DNA of 15,153 nucleotides from assembly GCF_022376445.1 (NCBI RefSeq), contig NW_025955675.1, forward strand, positions 1 through 15,153, given 5' to 3'. This DNA comes from Fomitopsis serialis. Its lineage: Eukaryota; Basidiomycota; Agaricomycetes; Polyporales; Fomitopsidaceae. The notes beneath the pieces are model-generated. The model made no database searches. It saw nothing but the letters and a program-made list of their open reading frames with translations, and was not told the origin of the DNA. Below, one piece after another: positions 13,506 to 15,153 of this stretch. The position numbers were made by a program, and so were the translations under genes. Numbering within the stretch: the stretch's first letter is position 1; the number at the start of each line of letters is the position of its first letter.

Positions 13506-15153
13506 CTATCCATCATGCGACTCTGAGACAGGACGGGGTGGCGAAGAGCCCGCCGCGGCACTCGGCGCTTCTCCTGGCTGCAAGACCGCTAACTCGGCCG
13601 CCTTCACTCGGTCCACCGCCCGCCAGTAATCCACCTCTGCCTGGATGTATAGATCCATGCCGGCCATCGATTCGCCGAGACTGTCCAACCAATTCAGGGC
13701 TTGGACTGGCACGTTTGGGGCATGTTCTCCGGTGAGATCACACCTGGCTCGGGTATTTTTGGGAGCACAGGGAGGTGGATGCGGTCGGTGTGAGCTCTCA
13801 CTTCGTCCTAGTTTTTATTGTATAAGTCCCATGTAATGTGAATGTGCTGTGTAAAACCTACCCGGAGCTTCTCCACATGCAGCCGGCCATCAAGATGCTG
13901 GAGTTGCTGTTGGGCGGCCTTCAATTGCTCGGCGACCATCTCTTGGATTTTGGCCTGCTCGGTCGTGATGTCATCGAGCGCATCTTCGATTTGATCCCGG
14001 ACTTGAGGCGGATCTTCCATCCAAGCACCGACCTGCCCCTCTGTTGTGGCATGAATATCCGGAAAGGCCGGAGAGAATTGGTCAGTTACCTGGTTCACCA
14101 GAGTGCTCGGCGTGCAGCGAGGATGTCTCCGGCTGCGGCGGTTGAGCGACATCCGCTGCTCGGAAGCCGAGGATCATGTCCACCAGGACCTCCTCCTGGG
14201 TCTTACCCTCCGGCAGCATGATCGTGCAGTACTTGTCCATCACTTCCCCGAGACCCAGTTCCTCGGCCACATCAGGCTTCATCAGCCGCTCGAAGCCGAG
14301 CATCATGGCCGCCAGCGACTAGTGCATCAGTGGTTACTATGGTGCAGACACGTAAGTATGGATTGATCGCACCGTATAATGGATCATTGCTATGTATGGT
14401 AATTCTCCATTGCCCGTCGGGCGCAACTCCTGCCGGGCGAACTTGCCGAGAAGGTCCTTTGCGGTACTGTTGAGAAGAGGGCCGAGAGTGGAACGCATAG
14501 TGCAGCAGTGATTGGAAAGTAGCGGGGTGTTGTGGTGCTCGGTGCGCTTCGGCAATGAAGGTTAAGAGCAAATGATACGATCGTTATCTTCAACAAGCCA
14601 CACACACCCATCACATGCCCGGTGTGGCTCGCACGTGCTGAGGCACCACCGGCGGCTCCGCATAAGGTTAAGCGTCACAACACACGTGCCAAGCGTTTGC
14701 CGACACGGGGATCTTCCCAGGGTTGTGTGTCACTGTGGCGCATTAGTGGTGGACAGTTCCTCTTGCACATCATCCACCAACCAAAATACTGTTCACTCAG
14801 CATGGCCCTGGATATGGTAAGTCATCGGCCGGCCGAGACAATCTCCCTTGGCTGATACACAATAGCATCCCCGCTCTGGACCATATCCCTGGCTGAGGGG
14901 AGAGTTGATGGTGTTTGCATTTTCAACCGCGTGAGCAAATCCCACGGTTCATCCTCTCCGTTTTTACTGACTAAATGTTGCAGCCACGCCGAGGTAGTGC
15001 CCTTCCGCCCGAATGCATACACAATCAACCGGTATTTCTTCGGGCATGTGGTCATGTCGGTGACCCATGAGAACAGCCGAGAAAGTGTGGAGATGCCGGA
15101 GATGGACGGCCGGCTGGCATTCCTCATGATGCTCATTGATTGGGTGGAGATCC
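13506..15153 (-). CDS. Unrecognised multi-exon gene, 5' end outside window, coiled-coil-like C-terminus
   Basis: Minus-strand model, 5' to 3': 15153-14861 (or 14840), 14788-14686, 14637-14606, 14546-14373, 14318-14090, 14040-13862, 13807-13744, 13705-13506 (TAG). Introns are about 51-72, 48, 59, 54, 49, 54 and 38 nt, all GT-AG, and the frames join in phase throughout. The three best are 14319-14372, 14041-14089 and 13808-13861; the first two upstream ones and the 38-nt one are less sure. The first exon (CPKKYRLIVYAFGRKGTTSA) is open to the window edge without a certain start. The middle has KDLLGKFARQELRPTGNGEL and MLGFERLMKPDVAEELGLG. The C-terminal part, from DQIEDALDDITTEQAKIQEM through QLKAAQQQLQHLDGRL, is Gln/Leu/Glu-rich and coiled-coil-like. 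I recognise no family or catalytic motif. It is convergent with the dioxygenase gene. Confidence 0.6.

Overview
The window looks like nuclear DNA of a basidiomycete fungus, most likely an agaricomycete. The signs are very short GT-AG introns (about 38-72 nt), CT-rich leaders before start codons, a Ty3/gypsy chromovirus with a fungal-type pol, a Zn2Cys6 cluster protein, and a gene of the TET/JBP-like 2OG-Fe(II) dioxygenase family that is expanded in mushroom genomes. Nothing bacterial is visible. All assignments rest on reading motifs and splice phases by eye; no database search was possible.

Left (1-4139, GC-rich, + strand): a probable broken gene remnant (about 261-639); a promoter-like stretch with a TATA-like box and a TGATCGG-N11-CCGATCA inverted repeat; a Pro/Ser-rich protein gene with a canonical Zn2Cys6 cluster and one clear intron (1088-3104), apparently carrying one frameshift; and a small coiled-coil-like protein gene (3586-4155) whose last codons lie inside the LTR of the next element.

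Middle (4140 to about 11097, - strand): a Ty3/gypsy chromovirus. Reading along the minus strand: gag lacking its N-terminal part, protease, RT-RNase H-integrase-chromodomain, then a 593-codon ORF in the position where env sits in retroviruses (zinc knuckle-like motif, RNase H1-type hybrid-binding domain, two PPxY motifs), a polypurine tract and a 437-bp 3' LTR (TGTTAC...GTAACA). No 5' LTR is seen. The 5' end stops at an inverted duplication next to an 86-bp tandem array (11195-11834) in which each unit carries three CCGGCCGG-type palindromes.

Right (11835-15153): a promoter region with clustered CACATG words; an intact-looking TET/JBP-like dioxygenase gene with two introns (12061-13259, +); and, convergent to it, an unrecognised minus-strand gene with at least six short introns and a coiled-coil-like C-terminal half (13506 to beyond the window edge).

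The combination of a CpG-dense satellite, a decayed chromovirus and a TET/JBP-like gene within about 2.2 kb, together with the chromovirus extra ORF, is the most interesting content.
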